A stretch of DNA of 54,570 nucleotides from Bradyrhizobium sp. ARR65 (GCF_000472385.1 NZ_AWZU01000025.1:1-54570), one strand, 5' to 3'. Counted from the first letter of the stretch, positions 33,841 to 42,447 are shown. The notes: generated by a model not told the origin, from the sequence alone. A program made the numbers and translations.

Positions 33841-33928
33841 CTCACGCTCGCTGCGCGGCGCTGGAATCGAAAGACGCACTGAGGATCGACGCAAGACGCG
33901 ATCCTCCTTGGCGAGGTCGAACTCGTCG

Positions 33929-34750
33929 ATGCCCCTGAGCAGACGCGATTTCTTGACAAGCACCGCCGCGGCGACCGCGATGACAGCAGCCGCGGCGAAG
34001 GCTGCGGAGTTGCAGAGAATCGGACTTCAGCTCTACACGGTTCGCGACCCCCTGAAATCCGATTTCGAGAGCACGTTAAGGAGCGTTGCCCTCCTCGGAT
34101 ATCGTGAGGTTGAGTTTGCCGGCATCCTCGGACCCGACGTCAGGCAAACCCGTGAACTCCTGCGAGGCCTGGATCTCACCGCCCCTTCGCTGCACATCGA
34201 CTATGTCAGCCTGCGCAATAATCCCCAGACGTCGTTCGATACCGCTATCGTTCTTGGCGCACGATTTGTCGTCTGCCCCTGGCTGGACCAGTCGCAGCGA
34301 CAAACGGTCGACGACTGGAAGCGGATTTGTGAAGACTTGAACACCATCGGTGAATTGGCGACGCATTCCGGGCTGATACTGGCCTATCATAATCACGATT
34401 TCGAGTTCGCAGATTTGGCCGGTGGCGCCCGACCCTACGATCTGCTGCTCAGCCGCACCGATGAACGCTTCGTCAAATTCGAGCTCGATGTGTACTGGGC
34501 CAAGAAAGGCAACGTCGATCCCGCAAGCTTTCTAAGGGCACATCCATCGCGATTTCGCCTGGTTCATCTCAAGGACGTTGCAAAGGACGGATCGACCACC
34601 GAAATAGGCAATGGCACCCTCGACTTCGGTCAGATCATCGACGCTTCGTTGCAGAGTGGCGTGCAACATTTCTTCGTCGAGCAGGATTATTCGCCCGATC
34701 CGATGCGAAGCATAGCCGCGAGCATTGCCTACCTTCGCCATGGGAGATGA
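33929..34750 (+). CDS. Tat-exported sugar phosphate isomerase/epimerase-like protein
   Basis: The 273-residue protein starts with a twin-arginine signal (MPLSRRDFLTSTAAATAMTA) and continues as a TIM barrel of the xylose-isomerase-like AP-endonuclease-2 family. Landmarks are IGLQLYTVRDPL near residue 31, ILAYHNHDFEF near 150, KFELDVYWAKKGNVDP near 181 and RLVHLKDV near 207, which supply the usual metal-binding His/Glu/Asp. Export of this fold is common in sugar and inositol catabolism. It follows the XoxJ-like gene by 88 bases and may be co-transcribed, but no link to alcohol oxidation is evident. It overlaps the convergent PepSY gene by 22 bases. Confidence 0.85.
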   Translation: MPLSRRDFLTSTAAATAMTAAAAKAAELQRIGLQLYTVRDPLKSDFESTLRSVALLGYREVEFAGILGPDVRQTRELLRGLDLTAPSLHIDYVSLRNNPQTSFDTAIVLGARFVVCPWLDQSQRQTVDDWKRICEDLNTIGELATHSGLILAYHNHDFEFADLAGGARPYDLLLSRTDERFVKFELDVYWAKKGNVDPASFLRAHPSRFRLVHLKDVAKDGSTTEIGNGTLDFGQIIDASLQSGVQHFFVEQDYSPDPMRSIAASIAYLRHGR

Positions 34751-36246
34751 CGCTGGCCCAGGGCCGCTTCCGAGGACTTAGGCGCGTAAAATTTGGTCTT
34801 CCTCGGACCCGAGCCGCGGCGCAGCCGTCGCCAGCCTATAACGACGCCGCTGGTCGACACGATCATTCCGATCAGCGACAACAGGAAGACCACGATGTCC
34901 CATGCCGGGCGGTGGCGTAGCAGCAGCGGAAAATCGAGGCTGTGCAGGCCATTGAACAGCCAACGATAAGCCCGCCGGCTGTTATCGGTCCGGCCGAGAA
35001 TGTCGCCGTTGCGCGGATCCACGTGGAACCAGCTCTGAGCCGTGTCGTCAAAACCGACGCGCAACACCGGCAAGAGCCGCTCGCCGTGGTGCGGATACCA
35101 ATAGGCGTCGAACTCATGCAAATGCACACGCATGGTCATCACGGCGCGCGGCAATAACCTGCTCGCGGCGGCAAAAATCTCGTCGTCGGAAAGCACCGTC
35201 GCAACGCCGCTTCCTGGATCGACCGTGGTCTGACGGCCATCACGATCGATGAGCACCATCAGCGGATGGCCTCCGACCCAAACGAAGCGGGCTTCGACCG
35301 CCCCGGGCGCTGGCATCGATTGAAAACTTGCGACGATCCGCGGCGCATCTTGCCCGGCATAGCGGACGGCCATGTCCCGGGTCGGGCCTCGGGACGAGAA
35401 ATAGTCACCAGGGTTGAGCGACAGCCAGCCGCTGAACATCCAGGTCAGGACGAAGATGCCGCCGATCAGCCCGGCGATGTGATGCCAGGCCATCCAGCCG
35501 CTATAAGGCGTGACCGTGCCGCGGGCATAATGCTTGCGCAACCGCAGCCGCAGGACGCCGATCCAGAAGCCGGTGACCGCGACGACGAGGCCAATCCCGG
35601 ATATCCAGAGCACCGTTTGCCGCCAGATTGCCCCATCCTGGCGCAGAACCGTGGGATAGATCCAGTGCGGGATCGAGCCGAGCCAGTTCCAAATCCGCTC
35701 CCGTCGCGTGGTGTCGAGCGCAAGTTCGCCGGTCCGCGCCGAGACGTAAAGCTCGGTTCCGTCCTCGTCTCCGAGTGACACCAGAAACAGCGGCCGGAGC
35801 GGATCGTAGCGCGCCGTGACGCTCCATTGATCGCGCGCGACGGTGCCGATCATTTGCGGATGAACGGCATTCGGATGATGGCTTGCGATCGCCAGCGCCT
35901 GTTCGGGCGTGATGCCGTCGATCGGGCGACCGTCCACCGCCGATATCGTTTTGTGCGCGCCATCCCAGTCCAGCAGCCGGTAGACAGGCGCGTCGTCCAA
36001 CATGACGAGACGCAGATCGCGCGGGTAGCTGGCGACACCGGCGATGGCCATGGCGCGATCGGGCGCCACGAGCACACGGTCCCAGGCGATCGTGGGCAGC
36101 GCCGCCCAGCGCTCCCGATCCGTGAGCTGCGGGAAAGCCACGTACATCATGACCACGCCCGAGACGAACCACATCGCGAACAGCAGGCAGGTCGCGATGC
36201 CGATCCAGCGATGGACGATATAAAGCCATCGCCGCCCTTTCCGCAT
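34729..36246 (-). CDS. PepSY-domain membrane protein beside a TonB receptor
   Basis: The 505-residue protein has membrane segments near residues 9-33 (WIGIATCLLFAMWFVSGVVM), 188-210, 230-255 (IAGLIGGIFVLTWMFSGWLS) and near 460, with large periplasmic PepSY regions between. This is the PepSY_TM (FoxB/PiuB-like) family, several members of which reduce or release metal from siderophores at the inner membrane. The gene follows the receptor by 17 bases, so the two form an uptake operon. No strong ribosome site precedes ATG 36246; translational coupling is likely. It overlaps the convergent isomerase gene at its 3' end. Confidence 0.85.
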   Translation of the reverse strand: MRKGRRWLYIVHRWIGIATCLLFAMWFVSGVVMMYVAFPQLTDRERWAALPTIAWDRVLVAPDRAMAIAGVASYPRDLRLVMLDDAPVYRLLDWDGAHKTISAVDGRPIDGITPEQALAIASHHPNAVHPQMIGTVARDQWSVTARYDPLRPLFLVSLGDEDGTELYVSARTGELALDTTRRERIWNWLGSIPHWIYPTVLRQDGAIWRQTVLWISGIGLVVAVTGFWIGVLRLRLRKHYARGTVTPYSGWMAWHHIAGLIGGIFVLTWMFSGWLSLNPGDYFSSRGPTRDMAVRYAGQDAPRIVASFQSMPAPGAVEARFVWVGGHPLMVLIDRDGRQTTVDPGSGVATVLSDDEIFAAASRLLPRAVMTMRVHLHEFDAYWYPHHGERLLPVLRVGFDDTAQSWFHVDPRNGDILGRTDNSRRAYRWLFNGLHSLDFPLLLRHRPAWDIVVFLLSLIGMIVSTSGVVIGWRRLRRGSGPRKTKFYAPKSSEAALGQRHLPWRR

Positions 36247-36263
36247 CAGCGTACGGCGCACGG

Positions 36264-38546
36264 TCAGAATTTCACATTGACGGACAATTCCGCCGTGCGC
36301 GGCATGCCGAGCAGCCATTGTCCGGCGTAAGGCGCCGAGGTGGCATAGATCGTGTCGAACAGGTTGTAGACGCGAACCGCGACCGTCGTTCGCTCGTCCG
36401 GCTTCCAGCGCAGCCCGCCATTGACAACGGTGTAGGCCGGGCGAAGCTGGGTGTTCGCGTTGTCCGAAAATGTGCGGCCCACGATCTGCACGCCGCCATA
36501 GACCGACCAGTTGGAAGCGAAGTCCCAGGTCAGCCACACGTTCGAGACCTGCTCCGGCACGTTGATCGGAACGTTGCCGGCGTAGCTGACGATCTGCCCA
36601 CCCACCACTTGGCTGAAATTGTCGTATCGCGCCCGCAGCAGCGCGAGATTGGCATCGACGCGCCAGCCGTCATTCAGCGCCAGCCCGATCGACGCCTCGA
36701 TACCGCGCGACGATTGCTGGCCGACTTGCAACGCCAGGCCGGCCGGACTGTTAGGATCCGGGACCAGCAGGTTGTTCTTGACGATCTGATAGCCCGCCAG
36801 CGTCCATTCGCCGCGACCGCCCCAGAACGACTGCTTGACGCCGACCTCGGTTTGTTTGCCGGTGGCGAGCTGGAAAGTCTTCTGGGTGGCGGACAGTGAG
36901 ATCAGATTGGTGACAGGATCGACGGCCGTCGCATATTGCCCGTAAAATGCGAGATCCGTGACCGGCGTGTAGACCACGCCGGTGCGCCAGCTCGTACCCG
37001 AGAGCGAGCTTTCAAAGCTGTTTGCGGGAGTTTTGTAATCAGTACGGTCGACCTCGGGGCGGTCCAGCCGCACGCCGCTCACGACCGACAACTGATCGGT
37101 CAGCGACAGCCGGTCCTCGGCAAACAGGGCATATTGATTGACGATCGCATTGTAGCCGGGAGTGGTCGGCGTCGTCGTGGCCCAAAACGAGCCCATATCG
37201 ATGCCATACGGGCTGACCGAAGATGCGCCGCGATAGGGCGAATTGTTGGTGTGGGTGAAATCGACCCGGTTGACGTCGAAGCCCGCGACGAACTCGTTCG
37301 CAAGGCCCAGCACGTGACCGCGAAACGTCGCGTCCATCCGGTTGCCGACCTGATCCTGGTCGTGGAAGATCTCGATGTAGTTGGTGCGATTGACCATTTG
37401 TGTCGCGGCATTCCAGGTGTAGCTCTCGACATCGCGCCAGTGCCGATGGCTGGTCAGGTAGTAGAGCGTATCCCGAACGCTGATGCCGTCCGCCACGTCC
37501 CATTCGGTCTTGAACTGAGTCCAGTTGTCCTGATAGCGGATCGCGCTGTCGATCACGTTGTAGTTCTTGAACCGCAGCGCGTCATCGATCGACCCGTTGA
37601 TCAGCGGCGTGCCGAAATAGCGCGACGGGCTTCGGTCGCCGTAGTCGTTCGAAAGCGTGAAAGCGAGATTGTCGGCGGCCTGCACCCGCACTGCGGCGGA
37701 GATCGCCAGATTCGACGTCTTGTCGCGGTCGACCCAGCCGTCCGACATGTTGCCGGTGGCATTGATGCGATAGGAGACGTTGGGATTGATCGGGCCACCG
37801 CTGTCCACCGCGAGGCGTCGCGTCATATTGGTGTCGAGCGACACCTCAGCGTCGTTGTAGGACGTCGTGATCGGCTTCTTGGGGATCACGTTGATGATGC
37901 CGCCGATCGCACCTTCACCGTAGAGCACCGAAGCCGGCCCGCGCATGACCTCGATGCGATCCGCCGACCAGGTATCGAACGGAAACGTCACGGTTCCAGC
38001 GCCGACATAGAGGCGCGTGCCGTCATAGAGCGTCATCACCGAATTGCTTCCGGTGAAGCCGCGGGTGCTGAACGAGAGGCCGCCATTGCCGGGAGCCGGG
38101 CTTGCAGTGAAGCCCGCCGCGTTTTGGGCGACCGCATCGGTCACATTGTGCTGGCCGCGGTCTTCGATGGTCTGCGACGCAATCGTCTCGACACTGGCGG
38201 GGGTCTGCAGCGGAGTGAGGTTGAGACGGCTCCCGCTCGTATTCCGCCGGGTCAAATTCAGTGTCGAAGATGAGATGTCGGCTCCCGCAACTGGGAGCGC
38301 AGCGCCAGACGTTGCCGCCGGTTTTGACTGCGACCGCGAGGCTCCGGCTGAACGCTTGCCGTCAGGGCGAGCTGGCTTCACCGCGGGTTTTTGCGACGGG
38401 CTGACTGTAACCGGCGGCAAGATCTGAGCCGAATCGGATTGCTGCGCCTTGGCAGGATAAATCCCGAACAGCAAAGCTGGGACAAGGAAGTCAAAAGCGA
38501 GCAAGCCGATACGCGATCGGCTTGCGATAAAAGCAACAGAGAACAC
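36264..38546 (-). CDS. TonB-dependent outer-membrane receptor (siderophore/metallophore type)
   Basis: The 760-residue receptor has a signal peptide (FSVAFIASRSRIGLLAFDFL, ending FGIYPAKA), a Pro/Lys-rich linker, and a plug with TPASVETIASQTIEDRG near residue 120. ADRIEVMRGPASVLYGEGAI near 210 is the plug signature, then comes a 22-strand barrel ending in ELSVNVKF with the terminal aromatic. GTG 38546 was chosen as start: GAGG lies 7 bases upstream and it gives a clean signal peptide. A perfect 20-base palindrome (38656-38675) resembling Zur boxes lies 110 bases upstream, suggesting zinc control. The PepSY gene follows. The ligand is unknown. Confidence 0.92.
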   Translation of the reverse strand: MFSVAFIASRSRIGLLAFDFLVPALLFGIYPAKAQQSDSAQILPPVTVSPSQKPAVKPARPDGKRSAGASRSQSKPAATSGAALPVAGADISSSTLNLTRRNTSGSRLNLTPLQTPASVETIASQTIEDRGQHNVTDAVAQNAAGFTASPAPGNGGLSFSTRGFTGSNSVMTLYDGTRLYVGAGTVTFPFDTWSADRIEVMRGPASVLYGEGAIGGIINVIPKKPITTSYNDAEVSLDTNMTRRLAVDSGGPINPNVSYRINATGNMSDGWVDRDKTSNLAISAAVRVQAADNLAFTLSNDYGDRSPSRYFGTPLINGSIDDALRFKNYNVIDSAIRYQDNWTQFKTEWDVADGISVRDTLYYLTSHRHWRDVESYTWNAATQMVNRTNYIEIFHDQDQVGNRMDATFRGHVLGLANEFVAGFDVNRVDFTHTNNSPYRGASSVSPYGIDMGSFWATTTPTTPGYNAIVNQYALFAEDRLSLTDQLSVVSGVRLDRPEVDRTDYKTPANSFESSLSGTSWRTGVVYTPVTDLAFYGQYATAVDPVTNLISLSATQKTFQLATGKQTEVGVKQSFWGGRGEWTLAGYQIVKNNLLVPDPNSPAGLALQVGQQSSRGIEASIGLALNDGWRVDANLALLRARYDNFSQVVGGQIVSYAGNVPINVPEQVSNVWLTWDFASNWSVYGGVQIVGRTFSDNANTQLRPAYTVVNGGLRWKPDERTTVAVRVYNLFDTIYATSAPYAGQWLLGMPRTAELSVNVKF

Positions 38547-38655
38547 GGGTAAACCTCGGCATGACGGCAGTGGCACGTCACAGCGAACGAGGTCTCGCCT
38601 CGACCATGCGCGGTCCGCCAGTGCCGTTCCATTTCTTCCTTCTTTGTATCCTATA

Positions 38656-38675
38656 TGTAATGTTATAACATTACA
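38656..38675 (-). promoter_or_regulatory. Zur-box-like perfect palindrome
   Basis: TGTAATGTTATAACATTACA is a perfect 20-base palindrome, AT-rich in GC-rich surroundings, 110 bases before the receptor start. Its core ATGTTATAACAT matches what I know of Zur sites in Rhizobiales and enterics. It could still belong to another Fur-family regulator. Confidence 0.65.
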
Positions 38676-38748
38676 ATGCTGTGGAGGACCGACGGAACGG
38701 CTGTTGTTAAGCGGGTTGACCGTGAGTGTGGGTGGGACGTGGGGCAAA

Positions 38749-38860
38749 TGGGATTGCTGCGCCTTGCAGAGCAGATTCCCAACGGCAGAGCTGGAATAAG
38801 GTAGCTAAAGGCGAGCAGGCCGGCGCGCAGCCGCCTTGCGACAAAAGCAACGAAGAACAC
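38749..38860 (-). pseudogene. Remnant of a second TonB receptor: signal-peptide region only
   Basis: The minus strand from about 38910 to 38749 aligns with 38604-38434, the leader and signal-peptide region of the intact receptor. Both share the CCGAGGT ribosome-site text, a GTG start, and encode hydrophobic FFVAFVARRLRAGLLAF versus FSVAFIASRSRIGLLAF. The similarity stops where the mature receptor would begin, and the frame ends within 66 codons. This is the truncated 5' end of a paralogous receptor, lying between the cobalamin riboswitch and the Zur-like palindrome. The missing gene was probably B12-regulated. Confidence 0.8.
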
Positions 38861-38987
38861 GAGTGGACCTCGGCATGACGTCAGTGGCACGTCACAGCGA
38901 ACGAGGCCTCACCGGCGCATCATCAGGCTACGCCAAGTGAAAACAATGTCTGTACTCCCCGACCGACATTTTCGCGTGTGACCACGG

Positions 38988-39162
38988 CTGACGGCAGGTC
39001 TCCTGGCTCGCGGGTCCTAACCTTGCGTCGCCTTCCCAGGACCGAGATTCCCAGTGGCCTATGACGAAAGATTCGCCGCTTACAGTTGCGGGGGCAGCCG
39101 CGGCATGAGGGATAGACCCCGCACCGCATTCCCTTTTCATCCCCGTGAGGGGAACCGTCGTG
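38988..39162 (-). promoter_or_regulatory. Cobalamin (B12) riboswitch
   Basis: Read on the minus strand the element shows the full class landmarks in order: GACGGTTCCCC at the 5' end, AAAAGGGAATGCGGTG, GCTGCCCCCGCAACTGTAAG, CGGCGAATC, GCCACTGGGAA, CTGGGAAGGCGACG, and the B12 box GAGCCAGGAGACCTGCC at the 3' end (38992-39008). Adenosylcobalamin binding normally shuts down translation or transcription of btuB-type receptors or cobalamin genes. Directly downstream is only a truncated receptor remnant; the next intact gene is the TonB receptor at 38546. 39163-39407 shows no gene. Confidence 0.95.
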
Positions 39163-39407
39163 ATCATCTAGAAGCTTGGCGAAGCCGGAGTCAATCGGGG
39201 CATTGCTGATCTCACAGCCGTTACGGAAACTGGCGCAGCCGTTCTGGACCGACCATTGATCCGCACATCGCGCCGATCCGCCCAAGAGCCGCGTCGCCTC
39301 GATGGAATGCACTGCTTTTGCTGCGTTCTCGCAAAGGAGTCACGAAGAGGCTTGCGTCGTTGTGACGCACTGTCGTTGCTCCTGCCCGCGCAAACAGCCG
39401 GCCGCCT

Positions 39408-39629
39408 TCATCCCGGCCATCGCCTCAGCTTTCCGTTGATCACGTCCTCGATCTGAGAACGCAACAGCCCGATGTCGCGGAGCTCGCGATCGTCCAGCTC
39501 CTGCAGCGCCTTGATCGTGGCGCGGCGGTGCGAGTGAGTCATCACTGCCTGTAGCCATTCTGCGAGCCATCGCAGAATTTTGCTGAATGAGTCATCGCGC
39601 GCGGATCCGGCGGCGGCTCTGGATGTCAT
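39408..39629 (-). CDS. DUF1127 small protein
   Basis: The 73-residue protein ends with the DUF1127 arginine-rich motif: ATIKALQELDDRELRDIGLL followed by RSQIEDVINGKLRRWPG. DUF1127 proteins are short, and some rhizobial and Agrobacterium members influence small-RNA turnover and phosphate or carbon metabolism. ATG 39629 was chosen for length, with AGAAGAAAAG upstream. The N-terminal helix WLAEWLQAVMTH is amphipathic. It is divergent from the MocR regulator, which might control it through the shared 190-base region. Confidence 0.85.
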   Translation of the reverse strand: MTSRAAAGSARDDSFSKILRWLAEWLQAVMTHSHRRATIKALQELDDRELRDIGLLRSQIEDVINGKLRRWPG

Positions 39630-39739
39630 CGACACTTTTCTTCTCCGGCTCGTCGCCGCGCAAGGCAAAGCGATGCCGTCGGCGCAAGCGCCGGTGCACG
39701 CCCCTGCGCCTTCATTGACCTCGGATCACATGCGCAATC

Positions 39740-39819
39740 CTCGGTGCAAACGCGGCTTGATGCCGCCTAGATGATCTCGTAAATGTCTCGGTGCAAGAAA
39801 AACATTGCTCTCGGTGCAA
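39740..39819 (+). promoter_or_regulatory. Three direct repeats CTCGGTGCAA upstream of the MocR gene
   Basis: Identical 10-base units lie at 39740-39749, 39787-39796 and 39810-39819, spaced 47 and 23 bases. The last ends two bases before the likely start codon. MocR regulators are known to bind direct repeats in their own or divergent promoters, so this is probably the operator, placed to repress the regulator itself. Confidence 0.6.
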
Positions 39820-39821
39820 TA

Positions 39822-41165
39822 ATGTCGAAGTTTGATTACCTGAGGCTTGCCGATGTCATTGCCGCCGAGATCGCCAGCGGCACGCTCAAGCCCGGCGATC
39901 GCCTGCCGCCGCAGCGCAGCTTCGCCTATGAGCGCAAGATCGCAGTCTCCACCGCAAGCCGCGTCTACACGGAGCTGTTGCGTCGCGGACTGGTGGTCGG
40001 CGAAATCGGCCGCGGCACTTTCGTGTCAGGCGACGCGCGCCGCGGCACTGCCGCGCCGGCCGACCCACACGGCGCGCGCATCGATCTGGAATTCAACTAT
40101 CCGCTGCTGCCGACGCAATCGGCGATGATCGCCAAGAGCCTGCAAGGAATGGAGCGGCCGGACGTCCTCGACGTCGCGCTGCGGCCGATCGCCAGCATCG
40201 GGACTTCCACGGCGCGCGCGGTGTCCGCGCAGTTTCTCGCACGCAGCGGCTGGACACCGAACCCGGACCAAATCGTGTTCACGGCCAATGGCAGGCAATG
40301 CATCGCGGCGGCACTGGCTGCCATTGTGCCGACCGGCGGACGTTGCGGTGTGGAAGCTCTGACCTATCCCTTCGTGAAGGGCATCGCCGCGCGGCTTGGG
40401 ATAACATTGGTGCCGCTGGCGATGGATGACGACGGCGTCCGTCCCGATGCCGTGCAAAAGGCTCACCGTGAAGCGCGGCTATCCGCGCTCTACATTCAAC
40501 CCGTCATTCACAATCCATTAGGGATAACCATGCCGCCCGCGCGCCGCGCCGACTTGCTGCGCGTCGTCGAGAAGCTCGGCCTGCCCGTGATCGAGGATGC
40601 GGTTTACAGCTTTCTCGACGACGATGCACCGCTTGCCGCGCTTGCGCCGGAGTCCTGCGTCGTGCTCGACAGTCTTTCGAAGAAAGTCGCGCCGGGACTG
40701 GCGCTGGGCATGATCGTCGCGCCGCCGCGCTTGCGCGAAAGCATCATGGCCTCGGTACGATCAGGCGGATGGACCGCGTCCGGCTATGCGCTCGCTGCCG
40801 GCCAGCAATTGATGGACGACGGCACCGTGGCGGAGCTGTCGCGGCTCAAGCGCATCGATGCGACAAAACGCCAGCAGCTCGCCGCCAAATGCCTTTCCGG
40901 ATTCGATATCCAGGCGAACGGCAGATCCTATCATCTTTGGCTGACGCTGCCCTCGCATTGGCGATCGCAAACCTTTGTCGCCGCCGCGGCCCGCCGCGAC
41001 ATCGCCCTGACACCGTCGACGACCTTTGCGGTCGCGCCGGGACATGCTCCCAACGCCGTCCGCCTCGCGTTGGGCGCGCCGACCATCGAGCAGCTGGAAA
41101 CGGGACTGCAGACCTTGGCGGGCGTGCTGAACGCGCGGGAGGAGGATTTTGACTCGACGGAATAG
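39822..41165 (+). CDS. MocR-type (GntR/aminotransferase) transcriptional regulator
   Basis: The 447-residue fusion has a GntR winged helix (residues 5-70: LADVIAAEIASGTLKPGDRL, ISTASRVYTELLRRGLV-like segment, GRGTFVSG) joined to a fold-type I aminotransferase domain. PLP contacts include TANGRQCIAAAL near residue 150, the YIQPVIHNPLGITM segment near 222, VIEDAVYSFL near 252 and the lysine in LDSLSKKVAPGLALG near 281. MocR proteins use PLP or an amino compound to switch transcription. ATG 39822 was preferred over 39783 by family length. It is divergent from the DUF1127 gene; the target pathway is not evident. Confidence 0.9.
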   Translation: MSKFDYLRLADVIAAEIASGTLKPGDRLPPQRSFAYERKIAVSTASRVYTELLRRGLVVGEIGRGTFVSGDARRGTAAPADPHGARIDLEFNYPLLPTQSAMIAKSLQGMERPDVLDVALRPIASIGTSTARAVSAQFLARSGWTPNPDQIVFTANGRQCIAAALAAIVPTGGRCGVEALTYPFVKGIAARLGITLVPLAMDDDGVRPDAVQKAHREARLSALYIQPVIHNPLGITMPPARRADLLRVVEKLGLPVIEDAVYSFLDDDAPLAALAPESCVVLDSLSKKVAPGLALGMIVAPPRLRESIMASVRSGGWTASGYALAAGQQLMDDGTVAELSRLKRIDATKRQQLAAKCLSGFDIQANGRSYHLWLTLPSHWRSQTFVAAAARRDIALTPSTTFAVAPGHAPNAVRLALGAPTIEQLETGLQTLAGVLNAREEDFDSTE

Positions 41166-41222
41166 CCGCCGCTCGCCGCTTACGGCAGTCGGTGAATCGA
41201 GACACGCGCGCACAACCTGCGG

Positions 41223-41310
41223 CGTCATTGCGAGCGCAAGCGAAGCAATCCAGTGTCTTTCCGCGGATACACTCTGGATTGCCTCGTCGCGTTCGCTCCT
41301 CGCAATGACG
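41223..41310. repeat. Dispersed palindromic repeat, copy 3
   Basis: CGTCATTGCGAGCG (left) and CTCCTCGCAATGACG (right) are inverted, with inner GAAGCAATCCAG and CTGGATTGCCTCG. It is the same family as 9570-9689 and 15864-15951, placed between the convergent MocR and membrane-protein genes. Confidence 0.85.
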
Positions 41311-41339
41311 AGCGAGAGTGATCTCGCCGTGTTGCCGGC

Positions 41340-41966
41340 CTACGGCAGCAGCCTTTCCGGAATCCGATCGAACGAATAAGCGAGCGGGCGGTTGCGCCTG
41401 ATGAAGCCGCCGACCTGCCAGGCGAACAAGGCGGCAAAGCCGACGATGAAGGCCGCGCCGGCAAGTTCGCGCATGGTGATGGCGCGGACGAGAAGACCCG
41501 CCATCGCGATCGCGACCAAGGCCACCAGCCCCAGCGCAACCGCATAGGCCTGGCGCGACAAGCCGCCGGTCAGCGCGGCGCGGCTCCCTGCGTCAGCCAT
41601 TCGCGCATGCAGCTCATGAATGAAGATGCGATAGTCTTGATCCTGCGGCGCCATCAAGGCCGAGGTCTGCCAGCTCGTGGAGAGGATCGTGATGCGCCCG
41701 CCGCCGATGTGACGGACATCCGCACGAAAGCGATGCGCCTGCATCGACACCGGGCGAAAGGACAACCGGATCGCGGCGATATCGCCGTAAGCCCAAGCAC
41801 CCGACCTGCCGGCCAGCCGCCAGGCCAATCCCGCATCGGTCAGCTCGAATTGATGCGCGCCGCCGATGAGCGAGGCCTTGTAGGCGTAACGAATCGGCGG
41901 AGCGCCCGGCGCGGCGTTGATCGCGGCTTTCTGCAATGACGACTCCGACAAAGAATAAAGAATCAA
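41340..41966 (-). CDS. Hypothetical membrane-anchored protein
   Basis: The roughly 208-residue product is not recognised. Residues 20-130 look like a soluble beta-rich domain (AYKASLIGGAHQFELTDAGL, GAWAYGDIAAIRLSF, RITILSTSW). Residues 140-195 form two membrane segments (AVALGLVALVAIAMAGLLV and GAAFIVGFAALFAWQVGGF) before a basic tail. The PH-like soluble part plus a C-terminal hairpin anchor resembles bacterial membrane proteins with a PH-type domain. The start is uncertain: the reading frame offers TTG 41966 and no nearby ATG. It is divergent from the next small membrane protein. Confidence 0.65.
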   Translation of the reverse strand: MILYSLSESSLQKAAINAAPGAPPIRYAYKASLIGGAHQFELTDAGLAWRLAGRSGAWAYGDIAAIRLSFRPVSMQAHRFRADVRHIGGGRITILSTSWQTSALMAPQDQDYRIFIHELHARMADAGSRAALTGGLSRQAYAVALGLVALVAIAMAGLLVRAITMRELAGAAFIVGFAALFAWQVGGFIRRNRPLAYSFDRIPERLLP

Positions 41967-42012
41967 GCGCGTCGCCTTGCGGCGCAGCTCCGCTTTATCT
42001 TACAAATGGCGC

Positions 42013-42447
42013 ATGGCTGAAGCGACCTATTTTCCACGTCACCTGGTGCTCGCCGGTGCATTGGTCTCGGGCGTGCTGCTGGCGCTCGCCGTGCACATGC
42101 TGGGCGCACGTTACGGGCTCGATCTCGGCGGGCTCTGGCGAACCGATACGCGCGACTTCATGCCGGCGGGATCGGCGGTGGCCTGGTGGCTGATCGCAAC
42201 GGTCGCCTTTTCCAGCGGCTATTTCGTCGCAATGCTGATGCACCGCGCGGCCTCGGGGCAACTGCCGGAGCGGATGCGGCAGTTCCTGATCGCGATCGCT
42301 GTGCTGGTGCTGGCGGGCGCCGGGCAAGCGGCGTCCGCGCCGTCTCCGGTCCCGACCGTTTTGGGCGTGCTGGCTGGCCTTGCCGCACTCTGCCTCGGCG
42401 CGGTGATGGCGTTTTGCGGAGCGCATTTCGCGCTGCGCAGGATATAA
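42013..42447 (+). CDS. Hypothetical integral membrane protein
   Basis: The 144-residue protein has four likely membrane segments: LVLAGALVSGVLLALAVHML (residues 11-30), AVAWWLIATVAFSSGYFVAM (55-74), FLIAIAVLVLAGAGQ (90-106) and VLGVLAGLAALCLGAVMAF (116-134). No family was recognised. It is divergent from the PH-like protein at 41340-41966, 46 bases away, and convergent with the c-di-GMP gene, whose stop lies 6 bases beyond its own. A partner role with the divergent membrane protein is possible but unsupported. Confidence 0.65.
   Translation: MAEATYFPRHLVLAGALVSGVLLALAVHMLGARYGLDLGGLWRTDTRDFMPAGSAVAWWLIATVAFSSGYFVAMLMHRAASGQLPERMRQFLIAIAVLVLAGAGQAASAPSPVPTVLGVLAGLAALCLGAVMAFCGAHFALRRI

Noticed and set aside
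36936..38273. A 445-codon open frame on the plus strand
   Set aside because: It lies opposite the TonB receptor and shows only low-complexity Arg/Val/Asp sequence.
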